DNA from: Acidicapsa acidisoli
GTDB taxonomy: Bacteria > Acidobacteriota > Terriglobia > Terriglobales > Acidobacteriaceae
Direction: 5' to 3'
Length of the DNA: 64,000 nucleotides
Assembly: GCF_025685625.1 (NCBI RefSeq)
Contig: NZ_JAGSYI010000006.1
Location: 186,001-250,000, forward strand
The notes under the pieces were generated by a model, which saw only the letters and a program-made list of their open reading frames with translations, did not search any database and was not told the DNA's origin. The translations under genes were made by a program, and so were the position numbers. How positions within the stretch are numbered: position 1 is the stretch's first letter; every line of letters starts with the position of its first letter. Shown here one piece after another: positions 1 through 9,641 of this stretch.

Positions 1-981
1 CACCACCAGGTCCGGCTTGCCGTTTCCCTTGAGGCTCACAAAGATCGCGGTAAGTCCGTAATAGCGGTTCTTGTCCTCGACGCCGGCCTTCGTGGTTGTT
101 TCTGTAAAGGTTCCGTCGCCGTTGTTATGGAAGAGATGGTCGGGTTCGCCAGCGAGGCCGCGTGGACCGCAGTTGACATTCGCGCCGCGATACAGACAGC
201 TTGCATATCCGACTGCTTTGGTTCCGGCGACTGGTAAGTTATCCCGGTCGAGATGCACATACCCTGTTACGTACAGATCCAGCAGACCATCCCCGTCATA
301 ATCCCCCCAGGCGGAGCCGGGCGACCAATTGCCCAGCGCTACTCCGGACTTCTCCGCAACGTCAGTAAATGTGCCGTCGTGGTTATTGTGGTAAAGGCGA
401 TTCTTCCCATAGTTGCCGACGTAGATATCAGGCCAACCGTCGTTGTCGTAGTCCGCAATGCTCACGCCGTAACCCCATCGGTCATTGGTCACGCCTGCCA
501 GCGCGGCCACATCCGTGAAAGTACCATCGTGGTTGTTGCGGAACAGCGCGGCATGGAGCGGTGTCTCCTTGCCATCCATTGCGTCAAAGGTAGAGCCATT
601 GACCAGGTAGATGGAGAGCCAGCCGGAATTGTCGAAGTCTATCAATCCGACGCCAGAACCGTTGGTCTCAACGATGAACCTCTTTTCAGGCACTCCCATT
701 TTGTGGGTCCAACCCGAGAGCCCGGCTGCTTTGGTGATGTCCGCAAAGACTACCGTGCCATGGTCAACAAATCCGCCCGCCGTAATCGGGCGCTTCTGTT
801 CGTCATACACAGCGGGAGCACCGATGCCTCCCGCTATGCCGCTTGTACTCGGCCCAGGCGGGGGTGGTGCTTGTTGTGCCGGAAGTCCACAGGTGGCGAG
901 GAGATTAGCAACTACGATATTCAAGAGCAATCCGCGGTTACGGAGCAACGAAGATCCTCCACGGCTCGAAGTGTATCGCAT
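1..981 (-). CDS. CRTAC1-family FG-GAP repeat protein, 3' part outside window
   Basis: The reading frame is open from an ATG at 981 to the window edge (327 codons seen), so the C-terminus is missing. An N-terminal hydrophobic stretch ending near a Cys (LLATCG) suggests export, possibly as a lipoprotein. FG-GAP/VCBS-type calcium-binding repeats follow: DFDNSGW, DYDNDGWPDIY, DYDGDGLLDLY, each followed by NNHDGTFTDVA-like segments. This is the CRTAC1 arrangement, which normally ends in an ASPIC/UnbV domain (not visible here). It is closely similar, motif by motif, to the complete gene at 47092-48969. It is the last visible gene of the leftward operon with GH31, TPR protein and TonB receptor (60 nt after GH31), which suggests a cell-surface binding role in glycan use. 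The upstream in-frame stop lies a few codons before the ATG, so the start is well bounded. Confidence 0.85.
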   Translation of the reverse strand, partial: MRYTSSRGGSSLLRNRGLLLNIVVANLLATCGLPAQQAPPPPGPSTSGIAGGIGAPAVYDEQKRPITAGGFVDHGTVVFADITKAAGLSGWTHKMGVPEKRFIVETNGSGVGLIDFDNSGWLSIYLVNGSTFDAMDGKETPLHAALFRNNHDGTFTDVAALAGVTNDRWGYGVSIADYDNDGWPDIYVGNYGKNRLYHNNHDGTFTDVAEKSGVALGNWSPGSAWGDYDGDGLLDLYVTGYVHLDRDNLPVAGTKAVGYASCLYRGANVNCGPRGLAGEPDHLFHNNGDGTFTETTTKAGVEDKNRYYGLTAIFVSLKGNGKPDLVV

Positions 982-1041
982 GCATGGGATTATGTGTCAT
1001 TGTCGCAATGCTTCGTAAATGCGATTGGTGAGTCCGGAGGG

Positions 1042-3609
1042 TCATTTACCAGCAAGCACGTCAATGTTCGCTCCTGTGCCACCATCCGTAATGAAAAAGC
1101 TCAGGCTATGCGATTTAACTTCGATGCGTTCCGAAACCCTCCTTGAATTGACAAATATCTCATCCTGATCGCGAGACAAGCCGTATATCTCGACTTGAAT
1201 TTCCTTCCACCACGCGGGATAAGAACCCTCATGCGAGCCGATCTTCAGATGCATGCCTTCGGCGTCCCTCTGGCAGTTGAACTTCATACGCAGATACGCT
1301 CCATGCTGGAAGGCGTACGTCTTGCCGTCATCCTGATACACCTCGCCGGTGCAGTTGTCTCCGGCATAGACTCGCAGCGTGAGGGCGCCTCTGGGTATCT
1401 CGTTTGTGCTTTGAGTCACAGGGGCGATGGGCAAGATCGAACCCGCGCGAACATAGACAGGAAGCTGAGCTGGATCGGGAGTGACACGGGCGGAAAGCGG
1501 CACGCTCGGACCGGTAGGCACCGATGGACTCGAAGTGTCCGGCGATGGCGGAGCAGGAGCCGGGATCTTTGCGCCGGTCCAGAAGTCGTACCAGTCGCGC
1601 GACGGAAACTCGATGGAATAGCCATCTCTTTCATCCAAATAGGGTGGGGGCGCGATGAGCAGATCGGCGCCAAGGAGAAACTCGCCGGACGCGTTGTTAT
1701 CGATGTCGATCGGGTGACGATCCGCGAAGGCATCTGGAAACTCCAGGAACAAGGGGCGCAGCATCGGAAGCCCGGTCCGCGAAGCTTCCTCGGCCAGCGT
1801 ATACAGGTAAGGCATGAGTTGATATCTCGTATCGATGAAGCGGCGGCGGATTGCCTCTTGATCCGACCCACCAACCCAGGGCTCCTGGTCGCCGGTTCCC
1901 TTCTCGGTGTGATCGCGGTCGATTGGCTGAAACGCGGCCACCTCAAACCATTTCGTCAATAACTCTGGGCTGGGCGTTCCAGCGTACCCTCCCACATCGG
2001 CTCCGCTGAATGCGAAGCCGCTCAAACCAAGATTTTCAAGCATGGGCGTTGCGAGGCGAAGATGGTTCCAACTGCTGCTGTTATCTCCCGTCCACGTGGC
2101 CGCATATCGCTGTCCTCCCGCATAGGTGGCCCTGGTGAGAACGAACGGGCGGGAATTGGGATCGAGTTTCAGGAGGCCGTCGAAGGTCGCTCTCGAGTTC
2201 TCCATGCCGTACACGTCGTGGATCTCGGCATGCGTCGCGGTCCGCGCTGCGAAACCAGGCTCGTCGATGCGATGCACAGCGTTTTCCGGCATCGTCAAGT
2301 TGGGAGTGTCGAAGACGGATGGCTCATTCATATCATTCCAAAAACCATCGATGCCGTCTCTGTGAAGGTCACGATAGAGCGTGCCCCACCATGCGCGCGT
2401 TTGCTGACGCGTAAAGTCGGGGAATACGCTAGGACCTGGCCAGACGCGTCCCGTAAAAACTGAACCATCGGGATTCTTCACGAAGTGGTCGCCTGCGATG
2501 CCGCTGTCGTAAGGAAAGTAGTTATGTGCCGGAACATTAGCTATGTGAAGGTCAGTGATGGCTACGACGTGGAAGTTAATTGCTTTAAGTTGAACAACCA
2601 TCCCTGCAATATCTGGAAACGCTACGCGGTTGACAGTGAAAGGACGATTCCTGTCCTGAAAATCGATGTCGAGATAGATAGCGTCGGCAGGAATCGAATC
2701 GGCTCTGAGCCGGTTTGCAACTTGCAGTACGCGAGATTGGGACATGTAGCTATAACGTGACTGTTGAAATCCAAAGGCCCAAAGCGGCGGGAGCGGCGGA
2801 GTTCCTGTAAGCCAGGCATAGGTTTCGATAACCTGCCTGGGAGCAGGGCCGTAGAACAGGTAGTAATCCAACGGTCCGGCGGAAGCACCAAAAGAATAAA
2901 TATCGGACGACTCCTTGCCGAAGTCGAAGCTCGTGCGCCAAGTGTCATCTAATAAGACGCCGAGCGCGGTGCCAGCGCGAAACGTCATGAAGTAGGGAAT
3001 GCTCTTGTACAGAGGATCGGTCGATTCCTGAAACCGATAGGCATCGGTGTTCCAGAGAGTGAAGGCTTCGTTGCGCCGGTCGAGAGGACCGGTCTTGTCC
3101 CCGAGACCGAAATAATGTTCGTCTCGCGGCATGGATTTGTATACGCGGAATGCGTCTCCGTCAAAGCGGACCGGGCGTGCATCCTGCTGCAGAACAGCGT
3201 CAGACAGATCGCGGACTACGAGTTGAAGCGTACTCCTGTCGATTTCCACGGCCAGGGCGCGGGTGCGGAAGCCGAAGTGATCGGCATTCGTTTCCATCGT
3301 TACAGGTACGGCGCTGTGTCGCGCGGTTGCCAGAACGGCCCAGGATGCATCTTCCGGAAAGGAAGTGCCGCGAGCATAGGTTACGCGCAACACATCATCG
3401 CGTAGGGCGACGATTCTCTCGCGTAAGTCTCCCGCTTGAACTTCGATGCCGTTGACCAGCGGAGATACGGTCGAGGTCGGGTTGAGAGCGCGCGAATCGG
3501 GCTGAGGCACGATTGACTGAGACCTGCCGATCAGAGGCATTTGGCATATTAGGCATAGTACGAACAAAACTACGAGACGTGTCGCAGGGAAAGAGCGGCG
3601 CCTGAGCAT
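1042..3609 (-). CDS. Secreted glycoside hydrolase family 31 (alpha-glucosidase/alpha-xylosidase type)
   Basis: 855 aa with an N-terminal hydrophobic signal (LVVLFVLCLICQM). The GH31 N-terminal beta-sandwich is followed by the catalytic barrel. The nucleophile motif WNDMNEP is seen (Asp about residue 426) and the acid/base segment TWTGDNSS (Asp about 509). Family members hydrolyse alpha-glucosides or alpha-xylosides with retention; the substrate is not fixed by the sequence. The ATG at 3609 was chosen because AGGAG lies 5 nt before it; a longer frame to 3696 adds a polar, non-signal stretch that would hide the signal peptide. It follows the TPR gene by 67 nt and precedes the CRTAC1 gene by 60 nt. 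The export signal plus the receptor in the operon suggest hydrolysis of oligosaccharides in the periplasm or at the surface. Confidence 0.93.
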   Translation of the reverse strand: MLRRRSFPATRLVVLFVLCLICQMPLIGRSQSIVPQPDSRALNPTSTVSPLVNGIEVQAGDLRERIVALRDDVLRVTYARGTSFPEDASWAVLATARHSAVPVTMETNADHFGFRTRALAVEIDRSTLQLVVRDLSDAVLQQDARPVRFDGDAFRVYKSMPRDEHYFGLGDKTGPLDRRNEAFTLWNTDAYRFQESTDPLYKSIPYFMTFRAGTALGVLLDDTWRTSFDFGKESSDIYSFGASAGPLDYYLFYGPAPRQVIETYAWLTGTPPLPPLWAFGFQQSRYSYMSQSRVLQVANRLRADSIPADAIYLDIDFQDRNRPFTVNRVAFPDIAGMVVQLKAINFHVVAITDLHIANVPAHNYFPYDSGIAGDHFVKNPDGSVFTGRVWPGPSVFPDFTRQQTRAWWGTLYRDLHRDGIDGFWNDMNEPSVFDTPNLTMPENAVHRIDEPGFAARTATHAEIHDVYGMENSRATFDGLLKLDPNSRPFVLTRATYAGGQRYAATWTGDNSSSWNHLRLATPMLENLGLSGFAFSGADVGGYAGTPSPELLTKWFEVAAFQPIDRDHTEKGTGDQEPWVGGSDQEAIRRRFIDTRYQLMPYLYTLAEEASRTGLPMLRPLFLEFPDAFADRHPIDIDNNASGEFLLGADLLIAPPPYLDERDGYSIEFPSRDWYDFWTGAKIPAPAPPSPDTSSPSVPTGPSVPLSARVTPDPAQLPVYVRAGSILPIAPVTQSTNEIPRGALTLRVYAGDNCTGEVYQDDGKTYAFQHGAYLRMKFNCQRDAEGMHLKIGSHEGSYPAWWKEIQVEIYGLSRDQDEIFVNSRRVSERIEVKSHSLSFFITDGGTGANIDVLAGK

Positions 3610-3676
3610 TGCGACTCCTGAATTGACGTGGTTTCGATGACGTGTTGGCGAGGATGCGTTGGAAGATCGTACATTC

Positions 3677-5659
3677 CTAGGGTCTTGAAGTATCACCAGG
3701 ATTGGCCTCCAACGAGGAAAGATCGGGATCTTCGATTTTCTTCACACCCCGGTCGCGCCGTTGTTGCTTGATCGTTTTCATTTCATCGAGCGCGATGGCA
3801 GCGTCCTTGGCGTCGCCAATCTGGCAGTATAGCTGCGCAAGCAGGTAATGAACAGATCCGTTTTCATCACTCGTGACGCCCATCTTCAATTGGTCGATCG
3901 CATCCTGAGTTCTGCCGGTTTCCGCGTACACCTTGCCGATCAGTGCATGCACATGACTGAGCATCTGTGGCTTCGCGTTGAGGCTTTTTCTCAGGAACGG
4001 CTCTGCTTCCGCGAACTGATACTTCCCCACCAGAGTCTCCGCCATGAGAAGGTTCAACTCGGGATCCTCCGGAATGTGCTGTAGTGCTGTCCGCGCCGTC
4101 TCCATTGCCTTATCGAGATTGTTATTGCTGAGATAGGCTGAGGCCAGCCCGAGCAGGGCCGCCGGGTCACCGGGAGTTATGTCGAGCGCCTTACTGTATT
4201 CGACTTGCGCGTCATCGAATCTTTCAAGCTGGTCGTAGATATCGCCGAGAAGAATGTGGCTTCGGGCCGAATCCGATTCCAGTTGCTGGAAGCGGGCGAG
4301 AGATTGCAGAGCAAGCCGCTCATTGGCTCGAATCGACCAGTAGAGCGCTTCGGGTGATTGTGGCAGCAATGCTTCCAAAGCGGCCGCGGCGCGGACAGCG
4401 CGCTCGTTGTCTCCAGCAAAGTATGAGCAGGCTGCAAGCAGGCGAAGCTCGTCAACTCGCCCATGGGCTGGTGTGGTGGCGAGCGCGGGACTGAGCACCT
4501 TCGCGCATAGCTCAAATTTTCCTGCCGCGTAGTACGCTTCCGCGGTGCGGCTGCCTGTGGAGACAGGCTCTGCCTTTACGGGCGCGCTCGATTGGCGATC
4601 GCCAAGGATTTCATTCGAAGGCTGTCCGTCGCCGTTCATTGCTGCCAGCAATGCGCTTTGCAGGTCAGACGGCACGGCTGTACCCGGCTGAGAGATGTAT
4701 CCGGCAAAGTGGGTTGCCGCATCCGTGGGCAGGTCTTCCATGAGGATGTGCTCGTTCGAAATGACAAAGCCATGGTCGCGTTCCCATAACTCCTGCAGCA
4801 GCTTCACCGCTTGCTCATTGCCGTCATTTTCAATTGCAAGGCGCGCCTCTCCGAGGAGAGCCTGGCCGCACTCCGGATGCGCTGCGCGCTCGTCGGCAAA
4901 TTCTGTGGCTGCCTCTGTCGCATCGTGATGCCTGAGAAGGGCGAAGCCCAGCTCTGAATGGATGCAGGGAGGTTGAGGCTGGGAGGTGAACAGGCTTCGA
5001 TAAAGGCTAGCAGCCTCGCCGAATCTTGCCTGCTTTTCCAGCGACTCGGCATAAAGTGCTCCGGAATAAGGAGAATCTTTAGCAACGGTGGACATCTTGA
5101 GAGCGTCGGCTTCCACCTGGTTCAGCCGGTCAATCCCAAGCGAGAACCAGGCTTGGCCGAGCTTTGGATCAAGCGCCGTCGCACGCTCAAACTCTTTCGC
5201 CGCGCTGGAAAATCTGCGGACCGCGAAATAAGCGCGCCCCAGTGCAAGAGGCGCCTGCGGATCGGCGCCATTGATCTTCTCCGCTTTGATCAGAAAAGGA
5301 ATCGCTTCGCGCGCTTTACCGGTGCGCACATAGTCGATTCCAAGGAAGAGATTGGGAACGTACAAGGCCGGATTGAGACGGTTGGCCTGCTGCAAGCTCG
5401 AGATCGCTGCGGGATAGTCTCCGGCCAGATGCTCGACGAGTCCGAGATTGGCCCATAGTTGCGGCACGTCCGCACGAATCTTCACTGCCTGTTTATAGTC
5501 GTGTACAGCAGCGACATAGTCATGCGCGGCCTGGGCCTGCTGCGCTGCGGCCACGGCCGACTCAAGAGCGGAAGCCGGTTGCGGCTGGCCAGACCCAGGT
5601 ACGGGTTTGGCCAGCACAACCAGAAGAGCCAGGAACATCCATTTGGTGCTGTTATTCAC
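3677..5659 (-). CDS. Secreted TPR-repeat protein
   Basis: About 660 aa. A short basic N-terminus and a hydrophobic stretch (MFLALLVVLAKPVPGSG) look like an export signal. The rest is an array of tetratricopeptide repeats, with typical pieces such as LWANLGLVEHLAGDYPAAIS, AWFSLGIDRLNQ, ALLGLASAYLSNNNLDKAM and VHALIGKVYAETGRTQDAI. The GTG at 5659 is used as start, only 10 nt after the receptor stop; an ATG at 5638 is the alternative. Longer in-frame starts would run inside the receptor gene and are unlikely. In acidobacteria TPR proteins of this kind commonly follow Oar-type receptors; a scaffold or partner role at the envelope is inferred. No catalytic motif was seen. Confidence 0.85.
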   Translation of the reverse strand: MNNSTKWMFLALLVVLAKPVPGSGQPQPASALESAVAAAQQAQAAHDYVAAVHDYKQAVKIRADVPQLWANLGLVEHLAGDYPAAISSLQQANRLNPALYVPNLFLGIDYVRTGKAREAIPFLIKAEKINGADPQAPLALGRAYFAVRRFSSAAKEFERATALDPKLGQAWFSLGIDRLNQVEADALKMSTVAKDSPYSGALYAESLEKQARFGEAASLYRSLFTSQPQPPCIHSELGFALLRHHDATEAATEFADERAAHPECGQALLGEARLAIENDGNEQAVKLLQELWERDHGFVISNEHILMEDLPTDAATHFAGYISQPGTAVPSDLQSALLAAMNGDGQPSNEILGDRQSSAPVKAEPVSTGSRTAEAYYAAGKFELCAKVLSPALATTPAHGRVDELRLLAACSYFAGDNERAVRAAAALEALLPQSPEALYWSIRANERLALQSLARFQQLESDSARSHILLGDIYDQLERFDDAQVEYSKALDITPGDPAALLGLASAYLSNNNLDKAMETARTALQHIPEDPELNLLMAETLVGKYQFAEAEPFLRKSLNAKPQMLSHVHALIGKVYAETGRTQDAIDQLKMGVTSDENGSVHYLLAQLYCQIGDAKDAAIALDEMKTIKQQRRDRGVKKIEDPDLSSLEANPGDTSRP

Positions 5660-5669
5660 GTGAATATTA

Positions 5670-8600
5670 TTACCAGTAGAACTTTCCTGCCCACTGGACA
5701 ATTCTGCCGGGGAAGGCATTGGTGATTTGCCCAAAGCTGCTGGCGCATCCGGTTGCATTGGGATCGCAACCCGAGTAACTGGTTGACCCGGCCCCCGGCG
5801 CGTAGAAGTTTGGATGGTTGAATGTGTTGAATGTCTCGAAGCGGAATTGGGCTCGCATGGTTTCTCTGAAGTTCCAGTTCTTCGCCAGCACTGTATCCCA
5901 GTCCTGAAAGCGAGGTCCGCGAAGATCGGAAAAGTAACGGGGAGCGTCGCCGAATGAGCCATACGGAGCGTACGTGAAGGCGCCCGTGTTGAACCATTCG
6001 TGGATTGTGTGGTGCGACATCTTCGGATTCGCAATCACATCCGGTCGGGGATTGCCGCCATAAGAGGGTTGATCGTTGCCGAAGATGCCCAGCGGAATTC
6101 CAGCCTTGAAGGATGCGATTCCGGAAAGCTCCCATCCGCCCACTACGGCATCCGCAATGCGATTTATGCCCGAACCGACTGCCTTGCCCCGTCCGATTGG
6201 CAGTTGATAGGAGTAGCTTGCTACGAGCGATTGCGGAATATCGCCGCCATCGACGCTCTTGTCGGCCGCCAGGTTGTAGTTGTTGGCCGGCGTAACACCC
6301 CAGTTCGTCGGTCCGTTGTAGGACCAGGCGTTGTTCCCGGCGACATTGTCGAGAAACTTGGAGTAAGTATAGGACACCATCGCGGTGAGCCCCTTGCTTA
6401 CCCGGTGGTTGTATGTGACCTGCAAGGCATTGTAGAGCGACTGACCAACGGGCGCGTCGGTCTGGGCGACCCCGCCATTACAATACTGCGGATAGGGCGA
6501 AAGCAACTGCGCGTTGGTCGCGGATGCGTTGTCGAGATTGCAGCCGCTGGGAGCAATCGATCCCCCTGCCTCCAGAGCTTTCAAGGGCGCAGCGAACGGA
6601 TTGGAAGCCGCAGCCCCGCCCAGATAATTGGAACCCATGGGCAAGTAGGTGGGATTCAGCTGGTTGTAGTTCATGCTTCCAATCATGCGAACGCCGCGGT
6701 TGCCGATGTAGTCGATTTCGAGCTCGTCGCTGGGGCTGATCGCATACTGCACGCCTAGCATCCATTGCTGCACATAGGGAGAACGGCGGCTGGAGAAGGT
6801 GCTGGTAAGCCCGTTGCCGAGCTGTTGGTATTCCCCGTTTTTGTTGCCGGTGATCTGCGCGTACACACCGCCCCAGGGATTGCTGGTGCTGATGTTCGGG
6901 TTCGGGGTGACTCCCCCATCCAGGCTGGGGTTTATGTAAGTTGTGGCGGAGAACCCATCGGGGTCCGCCGGGAAGCAGCAGGTCACCGATTGCGGGAAGA
7001 AGATTCCATATCCGCCGTGGACTACGGCTTTTGCAATAGGCTGATACGAGAAGCCGACGCGAGGCGCTATGTTGGTGTAGTTCGGGTTGTAGACGTCACG
7101 ATTTCCAGGGCTCAGAAACTCCAGGGCTCCAAGGACCGGCTGGCCAGCCGTATAGCTGAGGGGGTTCAACGCATTCGGGTTGAAGATCGAACCTTCGTTA
7201 TTGCGATAGGTGTCCGGAGTTTGCACTTCGTAACGGAGGCCGAGATTGACTGTGAGGTTGTGGAATGGCCTCCAGTCGTCTTGCACATACTCGCCCAGGA
7301 GACGGTTAGAGACGGTGAGATTGTGGATTGTTCCAACACTTGTTCCGCCACCTGCGCTGTCCAGGACGCCGAGCAGCATCTGCGCTACTCCATTACCGTT
7401 GGCAAATCCCGAGCCGCTTAGAGGATCCGGGCCTGAGGTGAAATTTCCACTGAAGTCCAGGGTGGTCTGGTAGTAGAGCTTCTGACTATCCATCTGCTCG
7501 ACTCCCATGAACCCGAAGTTCAGCGTGTTTTTGCCGTGAAGTTTGATGAAGTCTACACCCACTGTGCCGATGGGGCCGTGGTTGGTGACACCCTGCTGGT
7601 TCCCGGCCAACGGACCCATTGAGGACACGCTTCCTACATCGACGATCGGGAACAACGGGTATTGCGAGGTGAGGTAGGACGGGAGCCCGAGATTGCTGGT
7701 GGAGTTGAATCCGAACGACTGATTATTCGAGGTTTCATGCCACAGCTGGACGCCCGATGTGATGTTCATGGTGAAGGTCGGGCTGAATATCTGGGTGAGC
7801 CCGGCCCACGCTCCCCAGCGGTTGTTTGGCCGTTCATTGCCGGGGCCTGCAGCATCGGAACCCCAGGCCGCTGCGGCTCCGGTCTTTTCCTCCTGCTTGT
7901 ATGAGTAACGGAAATAACCGGTGGCTTGGCTGCTGAAGTTGTGGTCGGCCCGAATGCTGTATTCATTCGAGCTTGCGGGCGCGGAAGCGGAGACGGTGTA
8001 ATTATTGCCCGTTCCGGTGCAGGTTGGGCAGGGGTAGTAACTCAGCAGCTTTGCGCCAATGGGATCTGGCGCATAGCCAGCAAGGTTGGAGAGGATGTTG
8101 CCCTTGATTGGATCGCGGATGTACCCGGTTTGACTGGCCGTAAGGCCGGTAACTGGATCGACCGCGCCCGCGGTGATATGGCGTCCGCTGTGTGGATCGT
8201 AAATCTGCCCCAGAAGGATGGGCCGGCCGAGCGCGTCTGTTTTTCCGGTTGGAGCGCCCAGAATCTCGGAGAAGTTTCCGGCGCGGAAGTTGGCGTCCGG
8301 CACAGCATACTGGACTACGGTCGGAGTGGTTACAGTGAAGTGTTCGTAGAGGCCAAAGACGAAGGTCTTGTCGCGTTGTCTATACAGCCCGGGAATGTAG
8401 AGCGGTCCGCCTGCCGATACGCCCGTCTGGTTGCGAGTGAGGGACGTACTGGATGTCGAGAAGTAGTTCAAGGCATTGAGGCCATTGTCGGCATAGAACT
8501 CATACGCCGAGCCGTGGAAATTGCGCGTCCCCGATTTCGTGACGACGTTCACCACGTTGCCCGTGCTCCAACCGTACTGTGCAGTGAAGGAGTTGTTCTG

Positions 8601-9335
8601 GATTTTGAATTGCTGAACCCCGTCCACGGAAGGAACGAAGATGACGGCGCCCCACTCTGGGTCCGTATCCCATGAACCGTCAAGCATGAACGCGGTTGTT
8701 CCAAAGAAGCCACCGTTGAAATTCAGGAATGAGATGTCCTGGTCCGCATTATCGGTGGTGTTACTGCCGCCGCCCAACAGCATCTGGCTTTCCGACGTGT
8801 TGCTGACGGAAGAATTGAGAGTGGTGAGACCGTAGATGTTGCGCACATTCAGGGGCAGTTCGACGATCTCCTTGGCATCCAGGCTCGCCGCCACGTTCGA
8901 ATTATCGGTGTTCAGTTCGGAAGCATCGGCGGTCACCACGACCGACTGCGATTCGGCCCCGATAGTCAGCGACACATTTTGTGTAGCGGATTCGGCCGCG
9001 TTGAGAGCTATACCCTTCTGCTCATACGTCTCGAATCCGTTGATTTTGATTGTCAATTTATAGGTGGCCGGCGGAAGTTGACTGAACGAGTACCGGCCAC
9101 CTGCGTCCGTGATGAAGGTTCTATTGATTGCCTTCTCCGTAGCGTCCAGCGTTACGGAGGCGTTGGGCACGATCGCTCCCGAGGGATCGGAAACGACGCC
9201 GGAAAGCGTCGCCGTGGTGGTTGCGATCTGTGCATTACCCCATGGACTGGCCGTCGCCAGGATGGCGAGCAGAGCGGCAAATCCACTCCAATAGCCGAGA
9301 GAGCATAGTCTTTTTGTGTCGCGTCTGATTCTCAA
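5670..9335 (-). CDS. Oar-type TonB-dependent receptor with carboxypeptidase-regulatory-like domain
   Basis: 1221 aa. Signal peptide (FAALLAILATASPWGNAQ), then a carboxypeptidase-regulatory-like beta-sandwich (about residues 40-120, SGVVSDPSGAIVPNASVTL), a plug-like region, and a long beta-barrel ending in the aromatic residues GKFYW. This is the acidobacterial Oar-like receptor family, which presumably imports large ligands such as oligosaccharides using TonB energy. The start is the TTG at 9335: GGAGG stands 7 nt before it and a basic signal peptide follows directly. A possible ATG at 9401 would add an unrelated 22-residue leader. It is the first gene of the leftward operon with TPR, GH31 and CRTAC1 genes. 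An inverted repeat lies in the 300-nt divergent region upstream. Confidence 0.93.
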   Translation of the reverse strand: MRIRRDTKRLCSLGYWSGFAALLAILATASPWGNAQIATTTATLSGVVSDPSGAIVPNASVTLDATEKAINRTFITDAGGRYSFSQLPPATYKLTIKINGFETYEQKGIALNAAESATQNVSLTIGAESQSVVVTADASELNTDNSNVAASLDAKEIVELPLNVRNIYGLTTLNSSVSNTSESQMLLGGGSNTTDNADQDISFLNFNGGFFGTTAFMLDGSWDTDPEWGAVIFVPSVDGVQQFKIQNNSFTAQYGWSTGNVVNVVTKSGTRNFHGSAYEFYADNGLNALNYFSTSSTSLTRNQTGVSAGGPLYIPGLYRQRDKTFVFGLYEHFTVTTPTVVQYAVPDANFRAGNFSEILGAPTGKTDALGRPILLGQIYDPHSGRHITAGAVDPVTGLTASQTGYIRDPIKGNILSNLAGYAPDPIGAKLLSYYPCPTCTGTGNNYTVSASAPASSNEYSIRADHNFSSQATGYFRYSYKQEEKTGAAAAWGSDAAGPGNERPNNRWGAWAGLTQIFSPTFTMNITSGVQLWHETSNNQSFGFNSTSNLGLPSYLTSQYPLFPIVDVGSVSSMGPLAGNQQGVTNHGPIGTVGVDFIKLHGKNTLNFGFMGVEQMDSQKLYYQTTLDFSGNFTSGPDPLSGSGFANGNGVAQMLLGVLDSAGGGTSVGTIHNLTVSNRLLGEYVQDDWRPFHNLTVNLGLRYEVQTPDTYRNNEGSIFNPNALNPLSYTAGQPVLGALEFLSPGNRDVYNPNYTNIAPRVGFSYQPIAKAVVHGGYGIFFPQSVTCCFPADPDGFSATTYINPSLDGGVTPNPNISTSNPWGGVYAQITGNKNGEYQQLGNGLTSTFSSRRSPYVQQWMLGVQYAISPSDELEIDYIGNRGVRMIGSMNYNQLNPTYLPMGSNYLGGAAASNPFAAPLKALEAGGSIAPSGCNLDNASATNAQLLSPYPQYCNGGVAQTDAPVGQSLYNALQVTYNHRVSKGLTAMVSYTYSKFLDNVAGNNAWSYNGPTNWGVTPANNYNLAADKSVDGGDIPQSLVASYSYQLPIGRGKAVGSGINRIADAVVGGWELSGIASFKAGIPLGIFGNDQPSYGGNPRPDVIANPKMSHHTIHEWFNTGAFTYAPYGSFGDAPRYFSDLRGPRFQDWDTVLAKNWNFRETMRAQFRFETFNTFNHPNFYAPGAGSTSYSGCDPNATGCASSFGQITNAFPGRIVQWAGKFYW

Positions 9336-9641
9336 TGTGTAGCCTCCAAATTTGTGAATGAGACCCTGAGCACTCCAAACTCCACAGGCTCTGCAAGGCA
9401 AGTTTGGAAAGGCCTGCTGCGATTGGAACTTGGAGATCGATGCCCTTTGTAGGTGCCTCGACGGAAGGCTGTTAAGGTCCTTACGGCATCGGTCGGGGAT
9501 TTCTTGCCGAAAAGAGATAATCCTTAACAGGTAAAGAACTCGTATGTTATGTATTTAGTTACACTTCCGAATTGCAGCCTCGGAGAACAGACAGGGTGCT
9601 CTTACGGAGATATAATCGCGTGGTCCAAGACGGAGCCATAG
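9336..9641. other. Divergent intergenic region
   Basis: About 306 nt between the start of the receptor operon and the divergent regulator-like gene. No coding potential was recognised. It contains the inverted repeat annotated at 9469-9530 and an AT-rich stretch around 9535-9565 that may hold promoters. Confidence 0.6.
9469..9530. promoter_or_regulatory. Inverted repeat CTGTTAAGG / CCTTAACAG, possible operator pair
   Basis: CTGTTAAGG at 9469-9477 and its perfect reverse complement CCTTAACAG at 9522-9530 are separated by 44 nt, so the half-sites are 53 nt apart (about five helical turns). They lie between the Oar operon start (9335) and the divergent gene at 9642. A regulator bound on one face of the helix could bridge them. 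This is inference from symmetry only. Confidence 0.4.

Noticed and set aside
253-1146. 297-codon plus-strand frame at the left end
   Set aside because: It lies opposite the CRTAC1 gene and contains no family pattern; the minus strand shows clear FG-GAP repeats through the same DNA.
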